From Heterobilharzia americana (taxonomy: Eukaryota > Platyhelminthes > Trematoda > Strigeidida > Schistosomatidae): a stretch of 64,000 nucleotides of DNA. Under the pieces are notes generated by a model, which saw nothing but the letters and a program-made list of their open reading frames with translations, searched no databases and was not told the DNA's origin. The DNA lies in contig OX104129.1 in the NCBI GenBank assembly GCA_944470555.2, forward strand, positions 63,295,747 through 63,359,746, written 5' to 3'. Made by a program: the position numbers and the translations under genes. Numbering within the stretch: the stretch's first letter is position 1; the number at the start of each line of letters is the position of its first letter. Shown here piece by piece: positions 22,881 to 35,114 of this stretch.

Positions 22881-24000
22881 ATTCTCATGGTGTCTAGTCA
22901 TGAATACTGACCGAGTATTATTGATCATCTTTGTAATGAGGTTAGCAAGCTAAGAGATTCACCATATTGATTTACTTTGATGGATATTGATTAGTTGAGG
23001 GTCATTGACAAGACGCTTTATTTTACAAACACTTAGTGTTTGTTTGGGCTTGTCAACAAGACATGTCTGCCACTTTGAAGGTAGTGAACTCTTTTCAGAG
23101 ACCGTAACATACATCAGCCAGTGTTCCGGTCACAGACGGTACCACTGAACTATTCGGTTCAACTTCAGTTCGTTAATTAGATGTATCTCACAGTGGAAGA
23201 GTATTGTTTGCTAAGTCACCTTTGTAACACAATTTACCGTTCATAGTTATGTCAAGATAACTCCCCAACTCTGATCCATGATTTGTATTCTGCTACCTTT
23301 CTTGTGATGTAGGTAGTAGGGTTTTTCATCTATCCGGAACAGATACAATCCGACGTTACAGATTTGCTAACAAGCATGAAACCTAAGGTCGAGTAGGACT
23401 TCCTGCCGATTACCTCTAACCATTTAACATGAATATTTACTTGCTGGACGGTCATATATTCCATGTCTTTTGTGACATCTCAGTCGAATCTGTAGTCTAA
23501 CTACCAAACTCATTAACTCAAGATATCATGAGGTGTTCTGTTTAATTCTGGACTATCTTGGTAGAACACTTTGAAAGGGAAATTGGCGAGGTAGTAAATA
23601 AGCTACGGTAGCAATTGCTGACAAATAAGATACCTCTATGAAGCATCCTTTAGATGTCATAGTGGTGTAGATGTATTCACACTTTGACCTGGTTTTCGAA
23701 TTTCTTCTCTGGTTCACCTTCATCTACTTCGATGTCAGTCTTTTTATATCCACTTGTTCTCTGTATAGTCCTGTAAAGTGGGATGACTTAAAGCGATGCA
23801 TTTGTGTACAATATTCTACGTTAATACTGTCTGTCTGCGTGTCTTCCATTGGATCTAGTATGTAGTGGGATATCTGATTAAGTGATATTTTTCTTCCACG
23901 TTACGAATAAATATGTTAGTATGCAATATAGTTCATCATCATCATTATCAACATAGGACCAGGCATTACTGAGTAACGGTCCGAGTTGCCACACCTCACG
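22881..24000. other. Mostly unassigned; one possible family C SINE piece
   Basis: 23335-23425 resembles 30820-31040: 'gaaacctaaggtcgagtagg' and 'cttcctgccgattacctcta'. The rest shows no gene or recurrent repeat. Confidence 0.4.
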
Positions 24001-24745
24001 TCAGTTCATCAAGTAGAAAGGTAGTGAGGTGAAGGATGAAGATAAGTGAATGCAGTCAAAAGAAATATAAAGTACGAGAAGAAAGGAAAGAGGAGTGACA
24101 AAATAGTGAGATTCGGATAATGTGTATGTACATCTGCGCCACTGACATTGGTTCTGAGCCATATCACCTAGGGTCCCCAACCACTGGTTCCTCTTGTCCC
24201 GTGGACCCCAACCACCTAGTCTGCATCGTCCTACATGGCTTAAACCAACAGTCAGAGACTTCATACATTGGTGCCATGTTTTAGTCTGGCCACCTCGGGC
24301 CTTTTTCCAGTCTGGACCCACCTCAGCCAACATTGTGTGACGAGGCAATCGGTGACTAGGCATACGTAGTACGTGTCCCAACCATCTCAGTCGATGAAGG
24401 TTCACAACCTCGTCGACTGACTTACCTCTTCTCCCTAAAACTCTACACCTAACTTCTGCATTACTCACATGGTGACACCACGGAATACGGTGTATATTAC
24501 GAAGGCAACGGTGGTCAAACACCTGAAGCCTTTTTGTATCCTCCACTTTCAATGGCCATATTTCACAGCCATATAGTAGAACAGAGCGGACTGCTGTGCA
24601 GTACACGCGACCCTTAATAGACAAACGAATATCACGGCGGCGCCATAGGTGGCGCAAATTGGCAAAAGCCAATCGAGCCTTCTGTATCCGTGCCGAAATC
24701 TCATCGGCAACTAACCCACCGGGGTTGATCCTACTTCCCAGTAAG
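24001..24745 (-). pseudogene. Non-LTR retrotransposon C-terminal fragment (second lineage)
   Basis: A 223-codon open frame plus an in-frame upstream extension to about 24745. Blocks in order: LGSRINPGGLVADEISARIQ, KARLAFANLRHLWRRRDIRL, VYCTAVRSVLLYGCEIWPL, FDHRCLRNIHRIPWCHH, LHRLRWLGHVLRMPSHRLPR and KTWHQCMKSLT. This is the region downstream of the RT catalytic site, including the conserved LYG-x-E-x-W motif. It is distinct from the SR2-like RTE family. The frame is unusually intact for this window, but RT core and endonuclease are missing, so it is a 5'-truncated copy. Confidence 0.8.
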
Positions 24746-24954
24746 CAATATAGTTAGTCAACAAAGTAATAAGATACTTCAGTGAGCTTTGGTGCTGAAT
24801 CTAACGAAATCAGTTGGAAAGAAACAAACCCTGAATAACTGTTATAATATGAAGAAAAATTAACAAAATCTCCTTAAGAAGCCACACATGCCTAAAGCCT
24901 CCTCTAACCAATCGATTCACTTCGACATTTCAAGGAAAACATTTGAACCAATGT

Positions 24955-25265
24955 ATAAGTATCAGGTTAGTTGAAGAGATGAAAAATCAATAGAATTCTA
25001 ATCTAGAAAGATCTGGAAATATCCAAGGCCATTGTAACATATATAAACCTTGTAGTTTGTATATATTGGTGGACGTTGTCGTTCATGTTGTAAATACACC
25101 TTCTGTTCCAGTTACCTCTTTTTCTATTTACGGAGGAACTGAGTAATCATTAAGGGTGGAATCTGAAGGTATTTGTGAAAACGTTCTCATATATAGTAGT
25201 CTGCATACATATATAACTCAGGCTATATGAAGTCACTGGTAAAGATTTAAAAAGTGGCGACAATT
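24955..25265. repeat. Direct repeat, copy 1
   Basis: About 310 bp repeated in the same orientation at 26758-27095. Shared segments include 'aagtatcaggtta', 'ttgtatatattggtgg', 'cattaagggtggaatctgaa' and 'atatagtagtctgca'. By eye about 75-80 percent similar. No stop-free frame. Confidence 0.75.
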
Positions 25266-25320
25266 AAAACAAGGTAACTATTTCTGCTGAAGAATTTCAA
25301 ACATTTTGGAACCCTATAGT

Positions 25321-26100
25321 GAAACAATGGAAGCCGCATCACTGAGGATTGTTGATACATTCAAGCAAATGCTAGATGACATCTAGGCAGAATCTACATC
25401 AATAAGTCCTCAGATTATGAAAAAGACTCTCAGTAAATGCTTCCCTGATAAACATAGTGAAGGTGAAAATGAGTCCAAGAAGCCTGATAATATGAATCAT
25501 GTTACGTCGATGGATGAGAACGATATTAACTCATGCAGTATCCATCATGAACTAGTCAGATCACGTTTATGAAAACCATGAAGTACTTGAAGATAGTGTG
25601 CAAAATGATGTAACATGTTTAGTGCCACCCGGCTTTTCTACAACCATACCTCACAATGAATGTCCACAAGAAGTTCTCAAGGAGTACCAGTGAAAGCCGA
25701 ATCATCCATATCAACCATCACATAGATATTCAGGAGGGTTCAATCTCACTGCACACTCATCAATCGACATAGTTGCTTCGTGTGATAGTGGATTACTTTA
25801 TGAAAGACAATTTATGTTCATATGAGAAAATGGATGCCAGGATGGTGTGCAAGCCAGCCTCCCTTTAGACATCACATCCACTAACCATCAGGCAACTAGA
25901 AAACCCCCAATCCACCCAAATTTACTGGTCTGTCACAGTGCATCAGGCAGTCAGAAGCAAGTCTCCGGTGTTGAATACTGTAGTGTTGACGATGGTGATT
26001 CATCGTAATGAGGAGTACTTAATCATTCAGACCAACCTCCCTAGATTACTGTGGCTAAAACTGAACACAAGATCTCAGATTGTCATCTAGAAAAGTGAGG
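25321..26100 (+). pseudogene. Unrecognised decayed coding-like segment
   Basis: Two successive frames look coding-like. The first runs from 25321 (ATG at 25327) to a stop at 25570 with one internal TAG (25384); it includes KKTLSKCFPDKHSEGENESK. A second frame from 25559 continues past 26000 with scattered stops (25691, 25823, 26006, 26009); it includes CLVPPGFSTTIPHNECP and IDIVASCDSGLLYERQ. The composition is protein-like (acidic, Ser/Pro-rich) but I recognise no family. It lies between the 310-bp direct repeats. It may be a decayed host gene or the body of a non-autonomous element; chance open frames are not excluded. Confidence 0.3.
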
Positions 26101-26317
26101 CTTGTTGACAAACAGAAACAGAATGGTGTAACATCACTACCCGCTTAGTGTTACAAATACTATGGCAACGATTAAATGCACATGACTGGTTGGCCTGAAC
26201 TTAAAGTATTTTTGCAGATTCGAGGCAGTGCAATATCGGAATTCCACATCTAAAACTATAGGAGATGATTTTGTAAATACTAATCAGTCCTATATTTTTG
26301 AGATGAAGTAGTATTCA

Positions 26318-26405
26318 TCATGAGGAGTCCCATACTAGGACGAAACAGCTGTCCAGTGCTCCCAGATTTTCAATGGTTCCCCAACTGATGTCAGTCCATG
26401 ATGAA
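26318..26405 (+). mobile_element. SINE family A, 3' half
   Basis: Starts inside the hammerhead (AUGAGGA for CUGAGGA, then GUCCC, GGACGAAACAGCUGUCC intact) and ends at 'cagtccatgatgaatac'. The tRNA-like head is missing. It interrupts the decayed block between the direct repeats. Confidence 0.75.
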
Positions 26406-26430
26406 TACTACTAACCAGTCTATTTGTTCA

Positions 26431-26757
26431 GGTGGAGAGGGAGGAGAAGGTTCATCAAATACTCTTCTTCAAAGTGTCAGCAAATCATCCCCCTCATTTC
26501 TAGCTGCAATTCAGTTACTTCAGGTTACGCTACAGCACAGATCCATCAGAAGAGTATGATGGAATAATTTGTGACGATCCAGTGAAGCGTTACCAGTCAA
26601 CCTGAAGACATCGTCCCACTGTGAATCTGTATTTGAAGGGAGAGGTGTTATAGTGTGGTCTAAGATTACCGAAATCTTCACTGGTAGTCGTAAACTGTTA
26701 AAAAATATTTCAGTAAATCGCTTTGCTTGGAATTTTTGTGAAGGAGATACGTGAATC
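26431..26757 (+). other. Second coding-like stretch, unrecognised
   Basis: One frame has only two TGA/TGA stops (near 26550-26565) in about 105 codons. It includes SVSKSSPSFLAAIQLLQ and later GRGVIVWSKITEIFTGSRKL, and ends at a TGA just before 'gtaagtatcag', which resembles a splice donor. An acceptor-like 'ctatttgttcag' precedes it. Could be a relic exon; evidence is weak. Confidence 0.25.
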
Positions 26758-26821
26758 AACGTGTAAGTATCAGGTTATTTGAAGAGATGAAAAGTGGATA
26801 GGATTTTAATCTAGATAGGCC

Positions 26822-26886
<65 letters not shown>

Positions 26887-27095
26887 TTGTATATATTGGT
26901 GGTTGCTGCCGTAGAAGTTCAATATATACCCTCTGTTCTATTACTGCCGTTTCTATTTGCGGAGAAACCGAGTGACCATTAAGGGTGGAATCTGAAAGTT
27001 ATTGTACAAGCGTCCTCACATATAGTAGTCTGCACAAATACATAACTCAGGTTATATGAAGTTACTTGTAAAGGTTTGTAAAAGTGATGAGTGAA
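26758..27095. repeat. Direct repeat, copy 2, with (AT)n insertion
   Basis: Second copy of the 24955-25265 repeat. It differs mainly by the AT tract at 26828-26884. Confidence 0.75.
26828..26884. repeat. (AT)n microsatellite
   Basis: About 57 bp of perfect AT alternation inside the second direct repeat; self-complementary and likely to expand. Confidence 0.97.
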
Positions 27096-27475
27096 TTTAC
27101 AAAAATAACCCCTGTCTTTCTTCTCGACACTCATGAGTATAGTACATCTGTGACCGCAAGAAGGTATACATTCTTTCAGAGATTTGAGGAGATCAGATGA
27201 TCTACTGGTAAGTTGTTCTGGATAGGTAAAGCAGGTCACTGTAGTGTGGAACAGAAATAACAGTCTACTTGGAAAAGGGATTATTAGAGCGGCCCCTAAA
27301 TTTCAGTTGAATAGTATGTTGAATGGAAGACAGTGCCAGTGAAAAGGCTAAATTAGTGTCTTGTGAAAAACGTTAGCAGAGCGTCATTCATGAATAGTTG
27401 ACGTAGCATCAGTATGATCTGTGGTGGGTCGATGAATATTCTAGGCGGTCTCAGCAGTAACTATACTGTTTGTAA
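27096..27475. other. Unassigned intergenic sequence
   Basis: No recognised feature. Confidence 0.35.
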
Positions 27476-27477
27476 TT

Positions 27478-27612
27478 TCCCGTCGTTGACTAGATCGAAT
27501 TGATCGGTCTGTATTCGTATATTGTTTTACTTCACCAATGCCTTGATATTGCCCATAATATTAATATGGGAGTAATGATGGATGGTGGATAGCAGTGGAA
27601 TCCGGGACACGT
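27478..27612 (-). mobile_element. Sm-alpha-type SINE tail
   Basis: Minus-strand 3' part: 'cggattccactgctatccacc' region and the terminal block near 'gatcgaattgatcgg'. Head and hammerhead core are absent. Fused to the next copy in opposite orientation. Confidence 0.7.
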
Positions 27613-27614
27613 AT

Positions 27615-27790
27615 CGCATAAGGGGTGGTTTTAGTGATTCAAAGGCCCAATCGATAACGTTTTGGTGTTTGAATCAACGGCTGTAGGTTCGAGTCTTGGT
27701 GGGAATAACGTTACTCATTAGGAGGTGAATACACCCAGCTGACAAGTTCATTCCTAGCCACTATCCACCATTACTGTCGATATTAGAAAT
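27615..27790 (+). mobile_element. Sm-alpha-type SINE head
   Basis: Plus strand: tRNA-like head with 'ggttcgagtcttggtggga', then 'tacacccagctgacaagttc', where the hammerhead starts but is deleted, then 'tagccactatccaccatt'. The core CUGACAA has the same G8-to-A change as the 3692-3737 copy. Confidence 0.7.
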
Positions 27791-30700
27791 TACTGATGAG
27801 GGATAGGAAACCAGTGAAATCGAGTAAGTATATAATGGTTGTCTCACCATAATTTGTCACTACACACGAGAACTAATCCAAGATTTCCGATAGAGCTGAC
27901 TGCAAAACATTCAAGTTTCGTGATAAGCAGGTTAGCAACCAGCTACTGGATATAATTTCTAAAGTTAATGTATCACAACCTTGTTTGACTCATCTGGTAT
28001 CATCTGAGAGTACTCATCTTCCCTATCCGTTCAATCAGCCATGAAACGGAATACAACTCAGCAACCTCATGTATATTCTGTAAGCAATAAGCCATACTTA
28101 CTGTATGACATGTAATGATACTATCCAACTACTCAGACTTCACTAATTGCAGCAGAGTTAAAATCAATGACCTACTGCTTGAATCAACCGAAGTCGATAT
28201 AATGGGCTATTCGATTACAGTCAAGTGGAAGTTGCCGTCCATACTGAGATGAAGGGGGGGGGGCATGTTAATATACATTTACCAGGTCTACAGTTGAGAT
28301 GGTATAGCTCTTTAATTCTCTCTGGTTTTCAAAAATCTCCTAACTGACACCAAATCTCCATGGCTATAACCTTGAAGAGAACAAGGTCATCAGAGAGTTA
28401 TAGTTCGTGGTTTTGTTCATGTACTCTTCAAAAGCTGTTTCAACAATCAAAATGAAAGTATTCTGGTCAGAATGCAGTTTACACGTGAAAACAGGCTTCT
28501 ACTCAACCTAGTTAGATGACTGATTTATTTCTGAATAGTACTGTCTGTTCACTGGAGTTACAGCTTGAACAAATGTGTGTCAAGGAGAACGAATATGACT
28601 AATACAGTCACATCTACGGCATTATTTACTCATAGTATTATGTGTAGCAAAAAGGTAAAGTACTTCAACAGTGCCATCGTGAAATAACTATGACTCTCTT
28701 GGGGTGGCACAGATCCGCTGCATAGTTATGTGCTAGAACGTCAGCAGTAAGTAGCTTTACATGCCACGGTTAGATGGTGTAGGTGTTTGTGCTGGTGGTC
28801 TGAAGAACTGGAGATGCTGCGTGAACCGGTGATTATAGGTTGAGCCTAGTTACGTTATGACGGTGAGCCTCTTCTCGCCCCCGCTAAATATCAACTAATT
28901 CACCCCCAAGTTGACTTGAGGCAACTGCGGTCAACAAGATTCATATACACAAGATCAGTGATGTGAGTCTTTGAAGCAGAGACACTCTAGCTAGCCGTCA
29001 GGATTCCATCCAGTGTGCTGGAAGTAGTTCAGCCGAAAAAATAAGGTAAATCTAGCTTCTTCATTGCAATAGTCACTTTTCTGAAGTAGTCTCCAAAGAT
29101 GGATGTTGTTTATCCAGCAAAGGTCACCGATATTCGCACAAGAATACCGCAGCCCTTAGCCTTAGCTCTGGGTGTATATCGGTAACCGGGACAGACCCTC
29201 TACTGTGAGTAACTATACTGTTATGGGGATTGTCTCTTGGGGAAGGTGAGCTGCACTTAGGTCAACAGGATTGTAGAAATTTCATTGAGATATATCTCAC
29301 ATACCTCTGCCTATGGGGAGAGGAGTGAGGTCGATGAATCAATTATCCGGTGAATGCAGATGTGTTAAAGCCTGACAACTGGAAGGGTTCTAAGGTGACA
29401 GTGATCAGTCTGAAGGGCATTAACAGGAGTGTTTGTTTCCATGTGGATACTCGACAAGGAGACCAGTTCACCAGATTCTTGAATAACGACGTCCGTTAAG
29501 ATGATATCCAGCCTGGAACATGAAGCTGAGTCGAAAATTGAGGTGAAATCTAAAGGGTAAAAAAAGTACTTTAACGGTGCCACCTTGGTTCTATGCAACA
29601 AAAGGGATGAGATATCTGTCCAGGCGATTAGTATAGTTTTGCCTAACTATCCGATATACTTTGGAAGTAAAAATAACAACAATTAGATTCATAATCGCGC
29701 CTTACCATCCAAAAAGTCATCCATCCTTTAATTCTTTCTTATAGTCGATTCAAAGATGTGATGTGTTATGCAATTCCCTGCTTAGAAATAGAATCTTTCA
29801 TCTCATTTTCATTTTCGACGTATCTCCATATACTAATAATAAAATCGAGATAGGACTACAATACTATTTTTCTTACTTCATTACTCTTTACCTGTGTTCT
29901 TATATGTCAATCATATGAGTGAATGTGACAAGATTTATTTGAAATGCATGAAACTGACTACTGAAAAGTGTGGCTATTCAGTAGTATATTCCATCAGTTC
30001 AATTTATAGGAAGAATTCATTAATAATATGCTTCCTATTAATCTATACAACTCCACTTACATATGTGCGTTCTAAAAATAATTCAAATCTCACTTATCGA
30101 TTGAATATCGATCCGACCTTGAATGTTTAAATGTGGTTATTTTTAGTATCATTCTTATGTGTTATTTACACTTAGTCTAATTGTGATTCGAATTTAATGA
30201 AGTCGTTGTCATATTTAATTAAAGTTGAAATACTTCTGTTTCTCCTTTTTTCTAAATTCTCTCTTTCCTTGAGACAAGTAACAAACAAACAAACATACGA
30301 AATTTACAAAATGAAATGAAATGAATGAGTAATAGAAGAAAGAAATGTGAAAATGGTGAAAGAGAGTAGAGACGAGAATGTTTTAGGCTGATTGTTCAAG
30401 CTTTGCATTTTTTCGAATTGGAGATGAGATTTAGGCTGATTAAAAATGAGTTGAAAGGCGAAGTCAATAGTAATTAGTTGATTAATTAACAAATTAACCT
30501 GTCGTTTTCATCTTGTGATGGATGACCAGTTTTGCTTCTATTAAGTTTCATTGGATACATGTAGAAATGAGGATGATTTTCGACGACCGACTAATCTTAG
30601 TTTCAATGACCTGTGACTGTTGTCTAATGCATACTGCAGAACGAATTCTATCTATCATTTTGCAATGTGGTCACCAGGCTAGGAGGCTCACCCTTGCCAG

Positions 30701-30815
30701 CCTTTTGATGGATGATAGTTGGTTGCAGGCATTCGACAGGAAGCCTTGCTTAACCTAGGCTTGTTTGGGACTCATGAGGTAGGATTATCTAGAACCGCAA
30801 ATGGATTGATATCTA
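27791..30815. other. Long unassigned stretch
   Basis: About 3 kb with no recognised gene or element. A GC-richer block at about 28680-29300 ('ggggtggcacagatccgctg', 'taaccgggacagaccctcta') looks like a dispersed repeat but does not recur in this window. A G8 run lies at 28255-28262. The short open frames (for example 29894-30130) have no known similarity. Confidence 0.4.
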
Positions 30816-30819
30816 CCCT

Positions 30820-31040
30820 CAGATTCGAAGTCACGTCACCCAGTGCTGCAGTCAGTTGGTTGATCAGCTCTATGATAACGTCGCTGACTATAGCACTGGG
30901 TGACACCGGTTTGGACCTCGGGTAGGATATCAGTTACAGATTCAACGTAGTGATGAATGCCAGCAAATACGAAACCTAGTTCGAGCAGAACTTCCTGCTG
31001 ATCGTCTCTAACCCAGTAACAAAACATAGGAGGTGGATCC
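30820..31040 (+). mobile_element. Possible third tRNA-headed SINE (family C)
   Basis: Head 'cactgggtgacaccggtttg' resembles 'cactgggtgacgctagttcg' at 52690. Next come a hammerhead-like core (UGAUGA at 30951, GAAAC at 30971) and a tail 'cttcctgctgatcgtctcta' shared with 23390 and 52790. Too few copies to fix the boundaries. Confidence 0.45.
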
Positions 31041-31925
31041 ATCTCATTGTTGGTAACTATCTAATCTAATCACCAAGCTATCAATGATGTTTCAATATTT
31101 AGCCTGAAATTACAGATCAAGTTAATTATAGGCTATTCTACTACGTGTCAGAGATTAAATTAGCCCTGGAAATTCATCTCACACAAATCCTGCATTCTTT
31201 TCAATCTTTAAACCTGTACTATTATTAATATCACTACTGTTACTAAGGCTTTCAGTCACGAAGAGATTAGTTGACATGGTAAAAACTTACTAAGAAGACG
31301 TGGAGGGGTTTAAAATTTTCAAGTTGAAATTTTGCAACAATATAAGATTAGAAAGTTACTATGGCTGTCAAAAGAGAAAAAAATATGGAAATTATCATTA
31401 ACTCTCTTTGTTGACTACTGAAGTGATTCACGATGATTGCGTAATAGATCGTGGAGCTGTGAGACATTGGTTTTAGGGAGATAACTTTTAACCAGTAGGT
31501 CACAGGTTTGAATATCGTTCCAAGTAGCATCATTAATCATCATCACATATATGAAGGTGTGACTCATTGTATACTGCACAGACATACACAAAGTTCTTGA
31601 GGTCATTTCAACATGATAGTTTATTGATTCAAGAAGTGTACCATTAAAAGTTCGAATTTACCTCCCTCTCTCTCTCACACACACGCACATCTAGATTCCG
31701 TAGATAGTAGATCTGTTTATCCCTACTTCATAGTTAAAGTCTGTTGACAAAGTTTGTTGTAACCTGAAAACACTGCAGTCTACTGTGCTACAAGTCGACA
31801 GTCAGTCCTCACATTACAGACTATATCGGTGTACGTAAGAGTAGAAACCAAGTGCTTCTGAGGTATACAAGTCCTATATTAGTTTGGAGGCGTGTGTGGG
31901 TTCACTGATTGGTTGACTTCAAGTT
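31041..31925. other. Unassigned intergenic sequence
   Basis: Short CT/CA repeats near 31668-31688; otherwise nothing recognised. Confidence 0.35.
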
Positions 31926-31934
31926 GGCATTCAC

Positions 31935-32055
31935 CACGGACAGACATCAACTGAAGAATTATTGAAAACCTGGGGGCACTGGATAGCTGTTTCATCCTGG
32001 TATGGGACTCTTCAGTAGTTTGCACTCTCAACCCCTACGGGGTTCGAGCCCAGGT
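31935..32055 (-). mobile_element. SINE family A, partial
   Basis: Minus strand: box B-like 'gggctcgaaccccgtagggg', hammerhead, and 3' body. Abuts the 3' end of the minus-strand RTE. Confidence 0.75.
31976..32021 (-). ncRNA. Hammerhead ribozyme of SINE family A, intact core
   Basis: CUGAAGA and GAAAC cores are both canonical. Helix II GUCC/AGGAU pairs with a G-U. Helix III reads AC-AGCU-AU, so one of its two pairs is lost. Helix I 5' strand (AAACUA) has diverged from CAGUGC. Confidence 0.65.
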
Positions 32056-32059
32056 TTAC

Positions 32060-34490
32060 ATCTTAGGTTCCTGATTAGATTCATTCCTAGCGGAACATAT
32101 GGCTTCGGTAGCACAGCCTCATTTCACTCCCTTCCCTTCAGTCTTTTCAATCTGGCTCAACAACTAGGCAAAAACTTTCATTTCTTTCCCATACCATCTA
32201 CTGTATGTCACCCTCGGCTTGGATGACCAACTCATCGTTTCCTATTTGGCTTCCACTGGACGGCCTGGAACGTGACGTCCTCAAACTGTCTTCTCAGTCT
32301 ATGTCCAATACAATCAATCTCCACTTTCTTCTTCTGCATATTTGTTGAGCAACAGGTTGGAGGTTGGTTGGTTGGTTGCCAGTCACAGTGAGTTTCTTCT
32401 TACTATTCTGGCCATCTTATCTTTCTGATCTTGAATATCGAGTGAGCGTAGGTGGCAGCTCTTCATGATGTATGTCTGTAGTTTGTTAGAAATGTTTTTC
32501 GTAACACGCCAATTTTCTGAGCCATATAGAAGCACTGATTTGACGTTGTTGTTGAAAATCCGCATCTTGTTCTTTAAGCTGAGTGTAGTAGATCTCCATA
32601 CTGATTTCAGATTAATGAAGAAAGGCCTGTCTTGTTGTCTTTCCGACTCTGGCTTCGAGATCTTCATCAATGCCACCGCCTGTAGTTGAAACGACGTTGC
32701 CTAGGTAGAGAGGTACATGAAAGAGACTACTTCATTTAGGTTTCTCCCATTGATGGTCATCGGTGCCTGTTGTTATTGTTGGTTGGGTATCTTCATCACC
32801 TCTGTCTTCTCTACATTCACTTAAAGTCCCGTTTTCGCTGCCCTGACTCTTCTATCAACTTGTTGGTTTTTGCCTGTACATCTTCGAGTTTGTGCCACAA
32901 GATATTATGTATAAATCATCATCGTTGGCGAAATCGAAATCTTCTTCCGGGTCTATTCATCGGTCCAGCTAGTGTATGCCCATCTTCTCGTTCCTCACAG
33001 TTGCCTGTTGCATGATCCAGTCCATTACAATCGAGCCAACCACAAACAGGAAGATGATGAGTGATAATAGGCAGCCTTGTCTTACTCCTGTCTTCACTTC
33101 AATTCAAAGGCATCAGTGAGCTTCCCATTGTGAATCACTTGAGATGTGGTGTCTTCCTACAGCTGTTAAGTGAGGTTGATAAGGATTTGTGGTATTCCGT
33201 AGTGTTGAAGCAGCTGCCAAATTACTTCTCGGTCGACGCTGTCGAAGACCTCCTCAAAATCGATGAAGTTGAGGTATAGATCCAGTTGACTGCCATTCTA
33301 TACTCTGTTCTATGTTGTTGCGTAGCGTTACGATTTGATCCGCATATGATTTGTTCTTCCTGAAGTCAGACAGCCTGTTCCGGTCGAACTTTTGAATCCA
33401 GTGCATCCTTTAGCCTCTCCAGGATGATTCGGCTTAATATTTTTCTTGAAGCGGACAGGAGTACAGCATGATTCTGAGGCAGTTCTTGCAAAGACAGCTT
33501 CATTCACCCTTGAAATAATGCGAGTTTGACAAGGTAGCCCTTCCTTATCCAATCGATGTGCAGGTAGCTTTCCTTCCTTCCTTCCTTCCTTGCAAACATT
33601 CTGCAATTTAGGTGGTGTGGTGTGAGCGAGTCCGCTGTTGTCTCTTTGTCTGTTTTCGGTGCTTCTGGTGGAATTCCATCTGGTCATGCTGCTTTCCCAC
33701 ATTGCAGTAGCTTTATGGCGTTCAGGACTTCTGCTGTTGTCGGAAGGCTTGTGTTCACTGCTAGTTCTGTGGCTGGGCTGCTCGTGGTATTTCCAGACAA
33801 GTTGCAGGTGGTGGTGGTCAGTTCAAGAGTTTTTTGAAGTGACCAGCCCATCGTTTCCTTTGTTTCTCCTCTTTGGTGTTAACTACGTTCCCTTCACTAT
33901 CCTTCATTGGTTTCGTCTGCGTAGATCTCTTCCCAGATAGTAACCTGGTTATTTGATATAATGTTTTCAGGTCTCTGTCTCACCTACCTGCAGCCTGTTC
34001 TGCTTCACTTGCCATTGTGTTGTACAAGTGTCTTTTGTCTTAGTGTGCACTCTTCTTCACTTGTTTGTCCAGTGTAGTGTTTTATAGGTTGTGTTCACTC
34101 CCTCTTTTCGTTGTTCATTCCTGCACTACTCTGCACTGGTTCATCTTCCACCTCACCATCACCATCACCATCTACCTCTCCCTGCTCTATCAGCTTCCAT
34201 GTGACCTTCGAGATCCATTCCTTGTCTTGTTTCCTCTTCATCTTCCTTCCCAATACGGTTGTGCAGGTTTCTTTCCACATCTCTTTCAATGAGTTTCAGT
34301 GTTCTTCCACACTGGGTTCCTCGAGGATGTTACGTGATGTCTCCCATTTTGTTCTGAAGGCTGATGTGAAGATGTCCTTTTTAGTTTCATCCTTCAGTCC
34401 AGTTTCTGTTCTGGGTGTTGAACTTGGACTGTGGCCTATCTCCAGCTTCTTTGAAGGCTTTCAATTTGATTCGGAAGGTTCCTTGCACTG
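32060..34490 (-). mobile_element. RTE-clade retrotransposon, 5'-truncated
   Basis: Minus strand collinear with the 36.7 kb RTE from the endonuclease C-terminal end (about 34490) through MWKETCTTVLGRK (34280), the N-terminal RT region and the RT core (near 33000-33250), to VLLYGSENWRVTKNISNKLQ (about 32530-32470) and the 3' terminus. Numerous frameshifts. A CCTT run at 33569-33593 interrupts the linker. It is flanked downstream by a family A SINE. Confidence 0.88.
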
Positions 34491-34840
34491 GATATTGGTT
34501 TGAAGGTTACCTTTAGGGGCATATTAATTGGTACATAAGTTTGAAGAATGGCTAACTACTTTTTCAGTCACTACCTAGTTGGAATTTATCTCGTTCTTCT
34601 TTATCAAATTCATAAGAGTGAGTCCAGATTTTGAACACTTTCTAATTGGGAACCTAGTGTCGTGGGTAATTATTTCTAGGATTCGTAATTTCCGGGTTGT
34701 TTTGAAGTCTACAATAGGTCTAATAAGAAAACCTGATCTTTGAATCTTAATAGTAGCATACTTACTACTGGGATTAAGTTTTCAGCATTGAGTGATGTCA
34801 ATCACGTAATGAATACCTTTTTGAAGTCAGTACCACGCTG
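34491..34840. other. Unassigned intergenic sequence
   Basis: No recognised feature. Confidence 0.35.
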
Positions 34841-34844
34841 CCAA

Positions 34845-35110
34845 CTGTAGACATTAGTGGATAGTCGCGCTAGGAAGCTGTGGACAAGTGAACTCGGACT
34901 AAGCGGCTGGGTGGTTCAAACATTCACCACGAAACCCGTAAGTCCTGAGTTCAGCCCCCAACTGGCTTATGAGTGTATATTGCTGAGGAGTCTCATACTG
35001 AGACAAAACATCTGTGCAATGCTTCCAGTTTCTCAATAGTTCTTAAACTGATCTCAGTCTGTGAAAAATCCTATCTTGAAATCAATCATTTAATCCTGAT
35101 AAATCATCAA
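34845..35110 (+). mobile_element. SINE family A
   Basis: Degenerate tRNA-like head, hammerhead at 34976-35022, and 3' body ending in 'gaaatcaatcatttaatcc', as in the copy ending near 36230. Confidence 0.75.
34976..35022 (+). ncRNA. Hammerhead of SINE family A with re-paired helices
   Basis: CUGAGGA core intact. Helix II is GUCUC/GAGAC where the family form is GUCCC/GGGAC, so pairing is preserved. Helix I ends UUG/CAA around the core. The second core strand is AAAAC (G12 changed) and the cleavage C is G, so it should not cleave. Confidence 0.65.
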
Positions 35111-35114
35111 CTCA

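Noticed and set aside
29894..30130. 78-codon hydrophobic open frame
   Set aside because: No recognisable domain, no conserved neighbours, and AT-rich DNA gives such frames by chance.
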